From: Tricholoma matsutake
Lineage: Eukaryota; Basidiomycota; Agaricomycetes; Agaricales; Tricholomataceae
Assembly: GCA_026075535.2 (NCBI GenBank)
Contig: AP026539.1
Location: 11,036,001 to 11,100,000, forward strand
DNA: 64,000 nt
Direction of reading: 5' to 3'
Position 1 is the first letter of the stretch; each line of letters begins with the position of its first letter. Of this stretch, positions 1 to 9,018 are shown piece after piece. The notes under the pieces are model-generated. The model did no database searches, was not told the DNA's origin, and saw only the letters and a list, made by a program, of their open reading frames with translations. Position numbers and translations under genes: made by a program.

Positions 1-2050
1 ATATCTCGGAAGAGATCATTCATCATGGCCTGGAATGTTGCCGGTGAGTTGCACAGCCCAAAGAACATCATTATTGGTTCAAATAGCCCTCAGTTAGTCT
101 TGAATGCTGCCTTCCACTCGTCTCCTTTCTTTATCTGTATGTTATGATATCCCCATCGAATATCAAGTTTCGTGAAGAATCTTGCTCCTTTCAGCTTGTC
201 CAAGAGGTCTCTGATCAGTGGCAGGGGGTAGTTGTTCCGGATTGTTCCTTCATTCAGATAGCAATAGTCTTGGCAAGGTTGCAGAGCATCAGAGTCCTTC
301 TTCGACACGAAGAAGAACGGGGATGCCATGGGTGATTTCGACGGTTGGATGTATCCTTTCTCCAGGTTTTCATCTAGAAACTCATTGAGTTTCTCTTGTT
401 CTTTCAGCGTCAATGGGTAGACTTTGCAATCCTTTGGTACAAAGCCTTCCCTCAGATCAATCACATGATCCCACGGTCTTGATTCCGGGAATCATTCAGA
501 TGCAGCTTTTTCGAATACCTACCTGTATTTCTGGTATTCCGGTGGCAGTAGGTCATCCAGGGTCTGTTTGCTGGCCTCCCTTCCCTCGTCTTGTTCATGC
601 GCGAGTCACTGGGAAATGGACGTCTTGTTCATGTGCAAGTCACTGCAAAATGGATGTCTTTGCTCTGATCCATGCGCTCTTTGAGAATACATATCATGAG
701 GAGTCCTTGGCTTTTGTAATCCTGGAGATTGTGTTTGTTTTCCGTATGTATGTATGGGTCAGTCCTTGGTGTTCCTTGGCGAGGGGTGGTTCTTCTGGTG
801 GTTCGAATATGCCAATGACCAGTTCTCCTCATACATATGCGATCAGGAGGTCTGTCGCATCTTGTTCGTGGGTTTCTTCCATTACTTGTATTTTGTCTGC
901 CAGTAGTTCCTCATCTGGTACTTCTTTGACCTTTACTTGAGGGGGAATTTCCCTGGGCATAGGTACTTCAGCATTGATGGTACGGTGATCTGGGGTCCTA
1001 TAATCGTCGGTCAGGGTAGTCTTCTGTTGAGGGTTGTTTGTCCTGTTTTGTGGTGTCATTTTCACATTCCTTTTGCCAGTGCTTCCCTCCCCTGTGGAGG
1101 TTAGCAATTCCTTCATCTTTTGTACGATTTGTTGTGCCCTGTCGCATTCATTGTTTTTACCCTTTTCCAGTTGTTTCTTCTTCTGGTTCTCTCAGGTTTT
1201 GGCAATGGCCCGTCGTGCTGCTTCAAGGTTCCTGGGTTCTCTAGAAGTGTTTCTGCTCCTGGTTTTTGCGATGGTTATCTGGACAGAATTTAGTTCTTTT
1301 GCTTTCCTCTCTGAAAGCCTTTCTCTTGTTTTTGCCATGGCCAATCGGGCTCAGGCAAGGCTCCTCTCTTTTTCTTCAGCGAGCCTTTCTCTCATCTTTG
1401 CCATGGCTAGTCATGCTCGGGCAAGGTTTCTCTTCTTTTCTTCGGAGAGTCTTTGTCTCCTCTTGGCTACAATGCGTCGAATTTGTGCCATTCTGTCATT
1501 TGGTGCCTCCCTTTTGGCGTCTACCCTAGGAAGGTTTAGAGTGTTTGGGAGGGCCCATTTGGCTCTTCTTGTCTTCTCCAAGATTCGTTTGATCTGAGCC
1601 CGTCGTTCTTCATCTCAGAACTCAAGAGTTCCCTTCTTCCAGTCGATGATTGGGTTCACCTCCTGCAGCCATGACAGGCCCAGGATTACCGATTCCTTGC
1701 CTAGTCCAGTGACTAGGTATTCCATTGGGCAGCTCCATCCATTGATGTGGAGTTTTCCTTTCACATATCTTGTGATTGTTCCCTGTCTGTTCAGGGTTCC
1801 GTCTACATTTGTGGCCTGGATGGTATAGCATAAGGGATACGTCTTGATCCCTTCTCATTCGACAAACTTCAAGTCAATAAAGACTCCTCCTGCTCCAGAG
1901 TCGAGGAGCACGTTTGTTGTGACATCTTTCCCATTGTCTGACTCAGCTACCCAAATAGACAGGCACATAGATTGTCTATTGATGGCAGCTAAGAGTACAG
2001 ACCCTAGGGAGACTACAGTGGTGACTGGCGTCGTATCAGGCCGCTGTTCT
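1..2050 (-). pseudogene. Ty3/gypsy family A (copy A1) pol, partial
   Basis: Protease to reverse transcriptase part of a chromodomain-type Ty3/gypsy polyprotein, cut by the window start. The protease box reads LLDSGAGG near 1890-1915, so the catalytic Asp is intact here although the sister copy at 12-20 kb has lost it. The coding frame then passes a charged coiled-coil-like linker rich in MAKxRERL repeats (1200-1550) and enters the RT, whose first conserved blocks ([20 protein letters not shown], then [11 protein letters not shown]) lie at 90-464. Several TGA stops and Arg-to-Cys/Trp changes at former CpG sites break it. Family assignment is firm from near identity to the complete copy A2. Confidence 0.9.
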
Positions 2051-3150
2051 AAAAACCCGATTCCTCCAAGAGGTTAAGGGCTCGTTCTTTTTCTTCTTCA
2101 TCAAGTTCATCCAGCATTATGCAGACTCTCTGGTAGGTGTCCTCCCCAGTCTTTTTCTGGGTGAAGCGGTTTCGGTAGGGAGGAGGTGCTGACCCTGTCT
2201 GGGTAGGGGTTTTTCCATCTCTGTGATTGGACGATCGGTGTCCGGGCTGGTGACAAATGAAACACAATCCCTTTCAGAGGTGTTCCGTGCATTCTTGGTT
2301 CGTTAGTCAGTTTATATCAAGAGAGGGCTGTCCTTTCTTCATTGTTTCCTTCATCTTCTGGTTCTGCCTGGTCTTCCCCAGGATTGCCATGGCCCATTTC
2401 TATTGGCCTTCGTATTTCGAGGCTGCCTTTATCCAGCCCTCGAGAGTGTTGGGTACCGTTTCCATCGTGTGTACCCTCTTCAGTAATTTGGGGTGCAGTC
2501 CATCCATGAAGTACTCAATCATGGCTGCATCTTCTGTGATTCCTGTCCTGTCTTTCAGGATGCGGAAGTTTGCCACATATTCTTCAAGGTTCCCTGAACC
2601 TTGCTTGAGATTCTTGATCTCTGTCTTTGCCATTCCGGCTTCATCGATCAGCGAGAAGGCCTCTAAGACCTTCTGTTGGAAGTCTGCATATTCACCGAGT
2701 CCCTCGGACTGGTGTTGGTTGATGAATGCCTGCACCCAGGCAGCTGCTGTCCCTCCATTCATGAAGGACAGTGTGAAGATAATCTTCTTGTCATTCGTGT
2801 CATAGACCTGGTGGTTGATTCACAGGTATAGGTCTATCTCCTGCAGGAACTTGGCAGTCTTGGTCCGCTCTCCTGAGAAGTCTGTTGGTGATCAGATTTG
2901 AATGTCCTTTACGGACGTCATTGGTGTGGTTGTGGGTTTGGACATCTCGTTATAGAGGTCGTCAGTTTTGTCTGTTAAGAAGTGGGTGGATGTTTCGGGT
3001 GGGGGTGTGTGCAGTTGTTCAAAGTCTTTGTCGGTGAGGAAATCTCCTCATTGTCTGTCGGTTGATCTGTAGAACCAATGCTGTGCTGGGGTTGAGTAAC
3101 AGACTAGTCTTCTGTTGTATCAGTACCAAGATGAACCTGGCTGTGGTTCT
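2049..3150 (-). pseudogene. Ty3/gypsy family A (copy A1) gag
   Basis: Capsid/nucleocapsid polyprotein of the same minus-strand element. The block at 2400-2762 reads MNGGTAAAWVQAFINQHQ onward and matches A2 gag. A zinc knuckle CFICHQPGHRSSNH sits near 2225-2265; its last ligand is His rather than the usual Cys, as in A2. The frame ends with a TAG at 2049-2051, and pol is entered in another frame, as in A2. The start is uncertain because no ATG lies near the beginning of the open stretch in either copy. In-frame TGA codons make it a pseudogene. Confidence 0.85.
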
Positions 3151-3261
3151 GCTTCTCTTGGTGGTCGGTTTGGGGTTTGTCTAGACCTGGGTTGCTGTGG
3201 TGTGTATCGAGACGTATTGCCTACACCTAGGTAGGTGGGCTAGCAGATAGTTTAGATCTTA

Positions 3262-4029
3262 TGTTAAGGGTGAAGCCTCAACTACTCAATCTAGTCAATG
3301 TCATTCAATGAGGTGCTTCCTCGATGAGTCATTTGGCACTAGTCTTACTCGGAGCGTCCGACGTAAGATTGGTAGTGCACTCTAGCAGGGCTTCTGCATA
3401 GAGTCGTTCAGGTTCATGCACTAAGGGGCTTCCTTAGTGGTTTCAAGTAAGTTTGTGAGTTGCAAGTTAAGGCTGTTAATTGCCTAGATCTAAACTAAGG
3501 ACATCCCTACTACAAGTCGCAGTACTTATACTAGAAGGGAGGTCCCTATCGTCCAATTGGAATGGTAGATGCATATCAAGTAATAATAGAAAGAATAAGC
3601 CTCATGCCTTGCATGAGGTGTCTGATGTCAAGGAGTGCTGTGGCACAGCATGTCAGGGAACAATAAGAAGTAAGCCTCATGCCTAGCATGAGGCGTCCGA
3701 TGTCACAGATCCAATGTCAAGGATCCGATGTCAAGGACATGCTGTGGCACAGCATGTCAATCATGAGAGTCTGACGTCACGGACCTCTTGTCAAGGGGCT
3801 GTCGTATCACAGCATGTGTTGGAGTAGGTTCGGGTGCATGGAGTCACCATGCATCAAGGGTGCCTTCCTCGGGAAGGGGATTGGATGCATGCAGTCAGCA
3901 TGCATCGTGCATGTGTCTGGTGTCAAGGTCATGCCCTTGGCATGAATCATGGAGTGCCTCCTGTCTGGAGGGGATCGTCGGGTTGGTCGGGTTGGTCGGG
4001 TTCCATGAGTTACAAGGAAAATTGTAACA
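3262..4029 (-). repeat. 5' LTR of gypsy A1
   Basis: 768 bp repeat with TGTTAC...TTAACA ends (read on the minus strand), alignable along its length with both LTRs of A2. The gag/pol body lies to the left, so this is the 5' LTR of a minus-strand element. The PBS (3248-3259) lies two bases inside the LTR edge and is complementary to 3486-3497 within the LTR. The right edge interrupts the RT of relic B, so A1 inserted into B. Confidence 0.92.
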
Positions 4030-4579
4030 ACTTCCTTGATGTGAGCCTTATGTTGACTCATGTCATTGGAGTAGATTAGGGTATTGTTGAGGTAGACAAT
4101 GATGCTGATATCTAGGAGGTTGCTGAAGGTGTCATTCATGAGGTGTTGGAAGGCTACAGGAGTGTTGGTGAGCCTGAAAGGAACAAACAGCCATTCAAAA
4201 GAGCTGTAGCATGTGCAGAAAGTGGTTTTCCATTCATCTCCCTCAGCAATCCGAACTAAGTGATAGGCATGCCGGAGGTGGATTTTGGTGAACACACTGG
4301 CTTTTCCCAGGGAGTCCAGAAGATCTGAGATTAGTGGGAGTGGGTAGCAGTCCTTCTTTAAAATGCAGTTAAGTCCACAATAGCCAACGCATAACTGGAG
4401 GCTTCCATCTTTTTTCTTGACAAAGAGTATGGGAGCACCATGAGGAGATTTGGAGGGGCAGATGAAGCCAGAACAAACATTCTCTTCAATGAATACTCAC
4501 AGGGCTTCTAGTTCAGAGGGAGAGAGGGAGTACATGTGACCTGGAGATGGGGGAGTGTTGTCCTCCATCTCTATCTTAA
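4030..4579 (-). pseudogene. Ty3/gypsy relic B, reverse transcriptase fragment
   Basis: RT of a second gypsy family (Tf2-like; same broad type as relic C at 34-36 kb). Read from 4579 down to 4030, the fragment has a YSLSPSELEAL block, [52 protein letters not shown] and a YLNN box in place of YLDD, so the catalytic Asp pair is damaged. It is cut on the left by the LTR of A1 and on the right by hAT-like element 1. Its missing upstream part resumes at 7448, which reconstructs one ancestral element. Confidence 0.88.
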
Positions 4580-4796
4580 GGTCATAACAGTAATTTACAC
4601 TCCCCCATATGTTCCACATGGATCCATATGGAATTACATGGACTCCATATGGACTATGCACTAGTCCACACAGACTATGTGGAATCCATGCTAGTCCGCA
4701 CAGACTGTGCAGAATCCATGCCATCAAGTTAACATCTTATGAGTTCCAAGCTTTTCAGACTGTATGAAAGTCATAAAGTGCCTACAAAATAAGATT

Positions 4797-4885
4797 GTGC
4801 AGAGCAATGATTGAACTTAAGACCTCATGTCACCATTGCATAACAAACAAGCATGCTTAACCAGTTGAGCCACAGGAGAACTATT
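4797..4885 (-). other. tRNA-like (SINE-head-like) sequence, left arm of hAT-like 1
   Basis: On the minus strand an A-box-like TGGCTCAACTGG is followed after about 50 bases by a B-box-like AGTTCAATCA. The arms do not fold into a sound tRNA, so this is a tRNA-derived relic, not a tRNA gene. It runs outward into a TGGATTCCAC-rich body and the element end, mirroring the right arm. Confidence 0.5.
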
Positions 4886-5023
4886 TGTTACAAATATAAA
4901 GTTTATTTATGACACTCAAAACTCAAACTCAAACTCAATTATTTAAACCCTCTCAAAGGAGGTGCATCGTTAGATGTATATTTAAAATCAAATAAATCTT
5001 ATTAGCTACTATCATTATATTAA

Positions 5024-5175
5024 AAACCCCTCACATTGAATGTGAGGGGAGGCCAGCAATTATAAATAAAAAACAAAATCCCCTCACCCACGTAAAATGC
5101 AGGTGAGGGGGTAGTAATATAAATAGAAAACAAAAAACAAACCCCCCCTATGCAAAATGCAGGGGAGGGGGTGGC
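5024..5175. repeat. Three tandem G/C-rich hairpin units
   Basis: Three units separated by AATATAAATA-like spacers. Each is a C-rich arm, a short loop with AAAATGCA or ATTGAATG, and a G-rich arm: CCCCTCACATT/AATGTGAGGGG, CCCCTCACC/GGTGAGGGG and CCCCCCCT/AGGGGAGGGGG. Related units occur at 5826-5925 and 51355-51440, each time next to the same other modules. Confidence 0.7.
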
Positions 5176-5222
5176 CTGGTGGTGTCTCATTGTGCCTGTT
5201 GTCCTACATGCATCACCATGGT

Positions 5223-5710
5223 TAGGGCAAGGCAGGGGTTACCCCTGGGTGTCAAATCTCATACCCTTACCCCTACCCCTGAACACCCTACCCTTAGGGG
5301 TAAGGGTATGGAAACATATAAGGATTGCCAAGGGTATGGGAGGGTTTGTCAAGGGTACAAGGGTTTGGCACAAAATCAACATATTTAGAGCAAAATTCAT
5401 TTGAAAAGTGTTGATAACTTTTGTATTTACTATTAATATCACATATTAATACCTCTTATTAACATATGAAAGCCATTATCATGTTGGACCATCCCAAAAT
5501 CTGAATTTAATTGATGAAAATCTTGAATATGAGTCTTTGTAGCTGAAAAAATCAAATGATATTCTTACATAAGCATACCCCTGGCATACCCCTGTACCCT
5601 TAGTAAGGGTACAGGGGCATGCAAGGGTATGAACTTCTGAACCCCTACCCTTACCCTCATACCCTTAGCCCAAAAACACAAGGGTATACCCCTACCCCTG
5701 CCTTGCCTTA
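5223..5710. mobile_element. hAT-like element 4 (short, nested in hAT-like 1)
   Basis: 488 bp with inverted ends TAGGGCAAGGCAGGGGT / TAAGGCAAGGCAGGGGT and flanks ACCATGGT (5215-5222) and GCCATGGT (5711-5718), an 8-bp duplication with one mismatch. The subterminal regions are full of CATACCCTTA and GGGTATGGG motifs in both orientations, like the subterminal repeats of hAT-like 2. The middle is AT-rich and non-coding. Confidence 0.75.
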
Positions 5711-5825
5711 GCCATGGTAAAAGAAATAAGACAAGAAAAAAAAATTACCTATGGCAAGGGACATCAATGATGTCCCTTGGGCCCTTTTCTGTGGCCTTGC
5801 CTCATCATAAATAAAAAGAAAGAAA

Positions 5826-6190
5826 ATCCTTTCGCCCACACAAAATGTATGCAGGGGAGGGGGAGGCAAAATACTATTTAATAATTAAAAATCCCTCCCC
5901 ACGCGAAATGCAGGGGAGGGGGAGGGGACACAGCCCCACTGCCCTGGGTGTGTTGTCCTTGGTGTGTTGTCCTTGGTGTCATGGTTGGTGCATTGTGGTT
6001 GGTGCGTCTTCCTGGTCCTGGGTGGCTTTCATCTGTTGCTGCTGTTGCTGTTGTGGTCCCTGTTGTCCCACATGGTTGCTGTCATTGTGTTGTTCCCATT
6101 GTCCTGTGTCCTGTGGTGCTCCTTGTCATGCTCCCCATTGTGCATTCCTGTTGTTGTTCCCCTCGTTGTCATTGCCATTCCACCTGCAAT
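5826..6190. repeat. G-rich hairpins and GTGTTGTCCTTG-rich tract
   Basis: Two more G-rich hairpin units (5826-5865, 5891-5925) lead into a degenerate tract built from GTTGTCC, TGGTTGGTG and TGCTGTTG. The long open frames here are low-complexity products of this tract (Cys/Trp/Leu-rich in one frame) and are not called as genes. The order hairpin, tract, ATCCACCC hairpin matches that in hAT-like 3. Confidence 0.6.
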
Positions 6191-6850
6191 CCACCCCCTG
6201 AGCAGTGGCTCATGGGGCTGGAGGCAGGTGGTGTGTCGTTGGCCCTGTCATTGTCATCTGTTGTGGTTGGTGGCTGTGCTTTGTGTTCTGGGGGCTCTGG
6301 TGCTGGTAGGTGGTGGCATCATTGTTGTTGTCACCTGGACACACTCACAATCCACCCTATGAGCAGAGGCTCGCAGGCATGGGGTGGGTGCGTTGTCCAT
6401 TTCAGGGGTTTTTTGCATTTGGCAGTCATCACCATTAGTGTACAACCTAAAAATTAATAAAGTACAATTAGTTAGTTCATAAAAACAAAAACAAAAAACA
6501 AGAAAACTTACATAGGGCCCAAATGATGCAATCTGCATTGTCTGGGCCCTATGTGGTTTGTTTGCAGCCATTTCAGTCATCTCATTGTCATAACTTTGTT
6601 AGAACCTAAAAATGAGATGAATTAGTTGTAATAACAAAAAGAAAACAAAAAAACTTACGTAGGGCCCAAACGACACAGGTTGCATCAGTGTCTGGGCCTG
6701 ATGTAGTTTGTTTGCAGCCATTTTGGTTGTCTCATTGTCATAACATTGTTAGAGCCTAAAAAACAAGATGAATTAGTAGTAATAACAAAAGGAAAACAAA
6801 AAAAGACTTACATAGGGCCCAAACAATGCCACCTGCGTTGTTTGGGCCTG
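6189..6850 (-). other. Tandem exon-like units with splice-donor hairpins
   Basis: On the minus strand three GT-AG introns are readable: 6756-6811, 6606-6658 and 6447-6511 (56, 53 and 65 bp), with GTAAGT donors, CTAAT/CTAAC branch sites and TTTTAG or similar acceptors. They separate exon-like units of 94-97 bp that are tandem copies (shared peptide MAANKxH, then AQT...FGP just before the donor). Each unit ends in an inverted repeat GGCCCA...TGGGCC at the donor; at 6510-6521/6543-6554 the arms are 12 bp, perfect, and include the donor GT. Downstream lie two ATCCACCC hairpins (6189-6217, 6350-6377). No known protein is recognised; it may be captured gene exons or a structured RNA. Confidence 0.6.
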
Positions 6851-7079
6851 TGTTCCATCCAGTCAGCTCATTTGAAGGTGGTGGTGATGGTGGAGTGGGC
6901 CTGGGAATGGTGGTGGTGGGTGTGCATGCAGTATTGGAGGTGGTAGAGTGGAGGGGAGGGAGGGAGGTGGCAATGTCAATGGTGGTGGTGAGTGTGATGG
7001 CAACATTGATGATGCAGCTGTGTGCTTTGTCATACAAAGCCAAACACTAGGTATGTAGAGTTGCATCAATAGCAACACA

Positions 7080-7160
7080 ATGGCTGCATAGTGTAACAGT
7101 AATGTGCATCTGTCCTTTATTAGTTAATCATGAGGCTATGAGTTTGAATACCCTTTGGGT
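7080..7160 (+). other. tRNA-like (SINE-head-like) sequence, right arm of hAT-like 1
   Basis: A-box-like TGGCTGCATAGTGTAA and B-box-like GAGTTTGAATACCC about 50 bases apart. It runs outward into a TGGAATCCAAG/TGTGTGGA-rich body and then the shared 45-bp terminal sequence, as the left arm does in the opposite orientation. Not a functional tRNA. Confidence 0.45.
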
Positions 7161-7447
7161 CATTATTTTGCTAAGCTCAAATGGTCTGTTTGGATGCATG
7201 CAGACTGTCTTTGCTGTTCCTTGTTGTCTGATCTTGGATGCGGACGGCTGAAATCCATGGAATCCAAGTAAAAAGTGTGGAATCCAAGCTAGTCCATGCG
7301 GATCTGTGTGGACTGTCTGGCCCTGTTGCATAATTAAAACTGTTCATTAGATGAGTTGTAAATCTGTGTGGAGTCTGTGTGGATCTGTGTGGAGTCCATG
7401 CAATTCTGCATGGAACATGTGGGGCAGTGTAAAGACCTGGGTCATAA

Positions 7448-7555
7448 GACCAGTGTGGAGGAAGGGTTTCTGTTTGTTGAAGACGTCTGCAAATTTGTGA
7501 TATGACTTTTTCAGTACTATGGCACTCCCAATGCTTATGCAAGCATTTTTCTTTG
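7448..7555 (-). pseudogene. Gypsy relic B, protease-RT linker fragment
   Basis: Minus-strand reading gives YHKFADVFNKQK followed, after a frame change, by LPPHWSYD, the conserved protease-RT linker of Tf2-like gypsy elements (FADVF...LPPHRPYDHKI). It directly precedes, across hAT-like 1, the RT fragment at 4030-4579. On the right it abuts a copia RT fragment near 7555. Confidence 0.75.
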
Positions 7556-8139
7556 CATCCACAAGTTTCTTGTTCTTCCCCATGAACAAGCAATCATCAA
7601 CATAGACTAGCGCAATAATAATGCTGCCTGTCTTAGGATCTTTGTGGATAAAGATGCTGGCATCAGAGCTGGCATGCACAAACCCAATAGGGTGCTTAAA
7701 TGTTTCTAGCTCTTTCCACCATGCTAGTGCAGCCTGTTTAAGGCTGTACAATGCCCAGCATAAGTGCATTACTTTGTGCTCTTTTCCCTCGAGTTTGAAA
7801 CCCTTGGGTTGATATATATAGATCTCCTCATCTAGTTTGCCATACAAAAATGCAGTTTTTACATCTAATTTGGTCATATACATGCCTTCTAGAGATGCAA
7901 GGGCAAACATGAGGCATATGGTCTCACTATTCATAGCAGACTACCAGTGAGAAGATCTCATCAAAGTCAATGCCTTCAACTTGTGAAAAGCCTTTGGCCA
8001 CAAGTCTGGCTCATTTTTGTCACGGAGAAGACCCATCTATTTTTGATCATTTTCCGATCATGTGGAAGATCAACAATGTCATAGACTTGTCACTTGTGAA
8101 GAGCCTCTAATTCTTCATGACAAGCCTGTTTCCACTCCA
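7556..8139 (-). pseudogene. Ty1/copia reverse transcriptase fragment (minus)
   Basis: N-terminal half of a copia RT. From 8139 downward the reading gives ACHEELEALHK, DIVDLPHDRKMIKNRWVF, a damaged KARLVAKGFSQVEGIDFDEI block, then LMFALASLEGMYMTKLDVKT, ALYSLKQAALAWWKEL and ALVYVDDCLFMGK, with the YVDD box intact. Frameshifts and stops are present. It stops abruptly at about 8139, where a plus-strand copia fragment begins, so the two RT pieces are head to head. It is the same copia type as fragments at 36.7-38.9 kb. Confidence 0.88.
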
Positions 8140-8986
8140 GAATTCTTAGGCATGCACGTCACCCAGACCACAACTAAAATCAAACTTGATCAAACCAAAT
8201 ATCTTGCCAAAGTGCTTGAGAGGTTTGAGATGACAAATGCCAAAGTAGCCCCCACTCTGCTCCCAACTGGTTACACACCATCGGAAAACAGTGATACCAA
8301 ACACGGTGCTTAGATCAAAATATCAGTCTGTGATCAGATCTTTGTTGTATCTGATGCTCAGAATGCAACCTGATATCACTTGCATGGTAATCAAGATGTC
8401 ACAATTCTTGGCTAGTCCCAAAGAACATCTAGACAAAGGATGTACATAATGCACTACCTGGTTGGGACCCAGAATTATAATATTGTCTATGATGGAGAGA
8501 AATCTGAGGGCCTACAAGCCTTCACAGATTCTGATTGGGGCAGCTGACATCATTAAGCACTGATCTACAATGGGTTACTTTGCTACTCTAGTGAGTGGCA
8601 TTGTGTGCTGGCAGTCTTGTTTACAAAAAACTGTAGCACTCTCATCCACAGAAGCTGAATACATGGCTCTCTCTGACACTTGTCAGCAGATGGCATGGAT
8701 ACAGTCCTTATTTGGAGAACTTGGATACGTTCTGAAGTGTATTCCAATCTGCACTGACAATCAGGGATCCATCTTTATTGGATCTAATCCAGTTCAAGAC
8801 AGAAAGACAAAACACATAGACATTTGCTACCATTACACCCATGAATGCATTGAAAATGACAAAGTCACTGTCATTTTCATTCCTGGAAATGATAATCCAG
8901 CTGACATGTTCACAAAGAACCTTGGCACCATCTTATTTGGGAAATTGAGAGACTCTCTCAGAATTACTTTTGAGATTCAAACTTAG
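8140..8986 (+). pseudogene. Ty1/copia RT C-terminus and RNase H
   Basis: Starts with FLGMHVTQTTTKIKLDQTKY, the end of copia RT, and continues through a decayed linker into RNase H: CWQSCLQKTVALSSTEAEYM (TEAEY active-site region), TDNQGSI, KHIDICYHY and NPADMFTKNL. The RNase H frame (8570-8986) is open to its natural TAG; the region before it has stops. A polypurine tract GAGGGGGGG (9010-9018) and the 3' LTR follow. The copy at 38176-38769 shares about 90 percent of its residues by eye. Confidence 0.9.
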
Positions 8987-9018
8987 CTGCTTACAGCACT
9001 GTACAGTTTGAGGGGGGG

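Larger units (their letters stand above)
4588..7439. mobile_element. hAT-like element 1, non-autonomous, with modular cargo
   Basis: 2852 bp element bounded by a perfect 8-bp duplication GGTCATAA (4580-4587 and 7440-7447). Removing it joins the two halves of gypsy relic B, which confirms the boundaries. The ends are inverted: CAGTAATTTACACTCCCCCA at the left, CAGGTCTTTACACTGCCCCA reading in from the right. An 8-bp TSD with CAG-starting ends is typical of hAT elements. No transposase is visible. Inside are tRNA-like sequences next to both ends, G-rich hairpins, a nested smaller element (5223-5710), a GTTGTC/GGTGTT-rich tract, two covarying hairpins and three tandem exon-like units on the minus strand. 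Confidence 0.85.

Noticed and set aside
1034..1597. 187-residue plus-strand ORF, Phe/Leu/Ser-rich
   Set aside because: It is the antisense of the charged coiled-coil linker in gypsy A1 pol; the same antisense ORFs appear opposite A2 (14654-15061). AAG/GAA repeats give CTT/TTC, hence Leu/Phe/Ser.
5845..6457. Overlapping Cys/Leu/Val/Trp-rich ORFs (up to 169 residues)
   Set aside because: Products of the GTTGTCC/TGGTTGG low-complexity tract, open in more than one frame at once and without a conserved motif.
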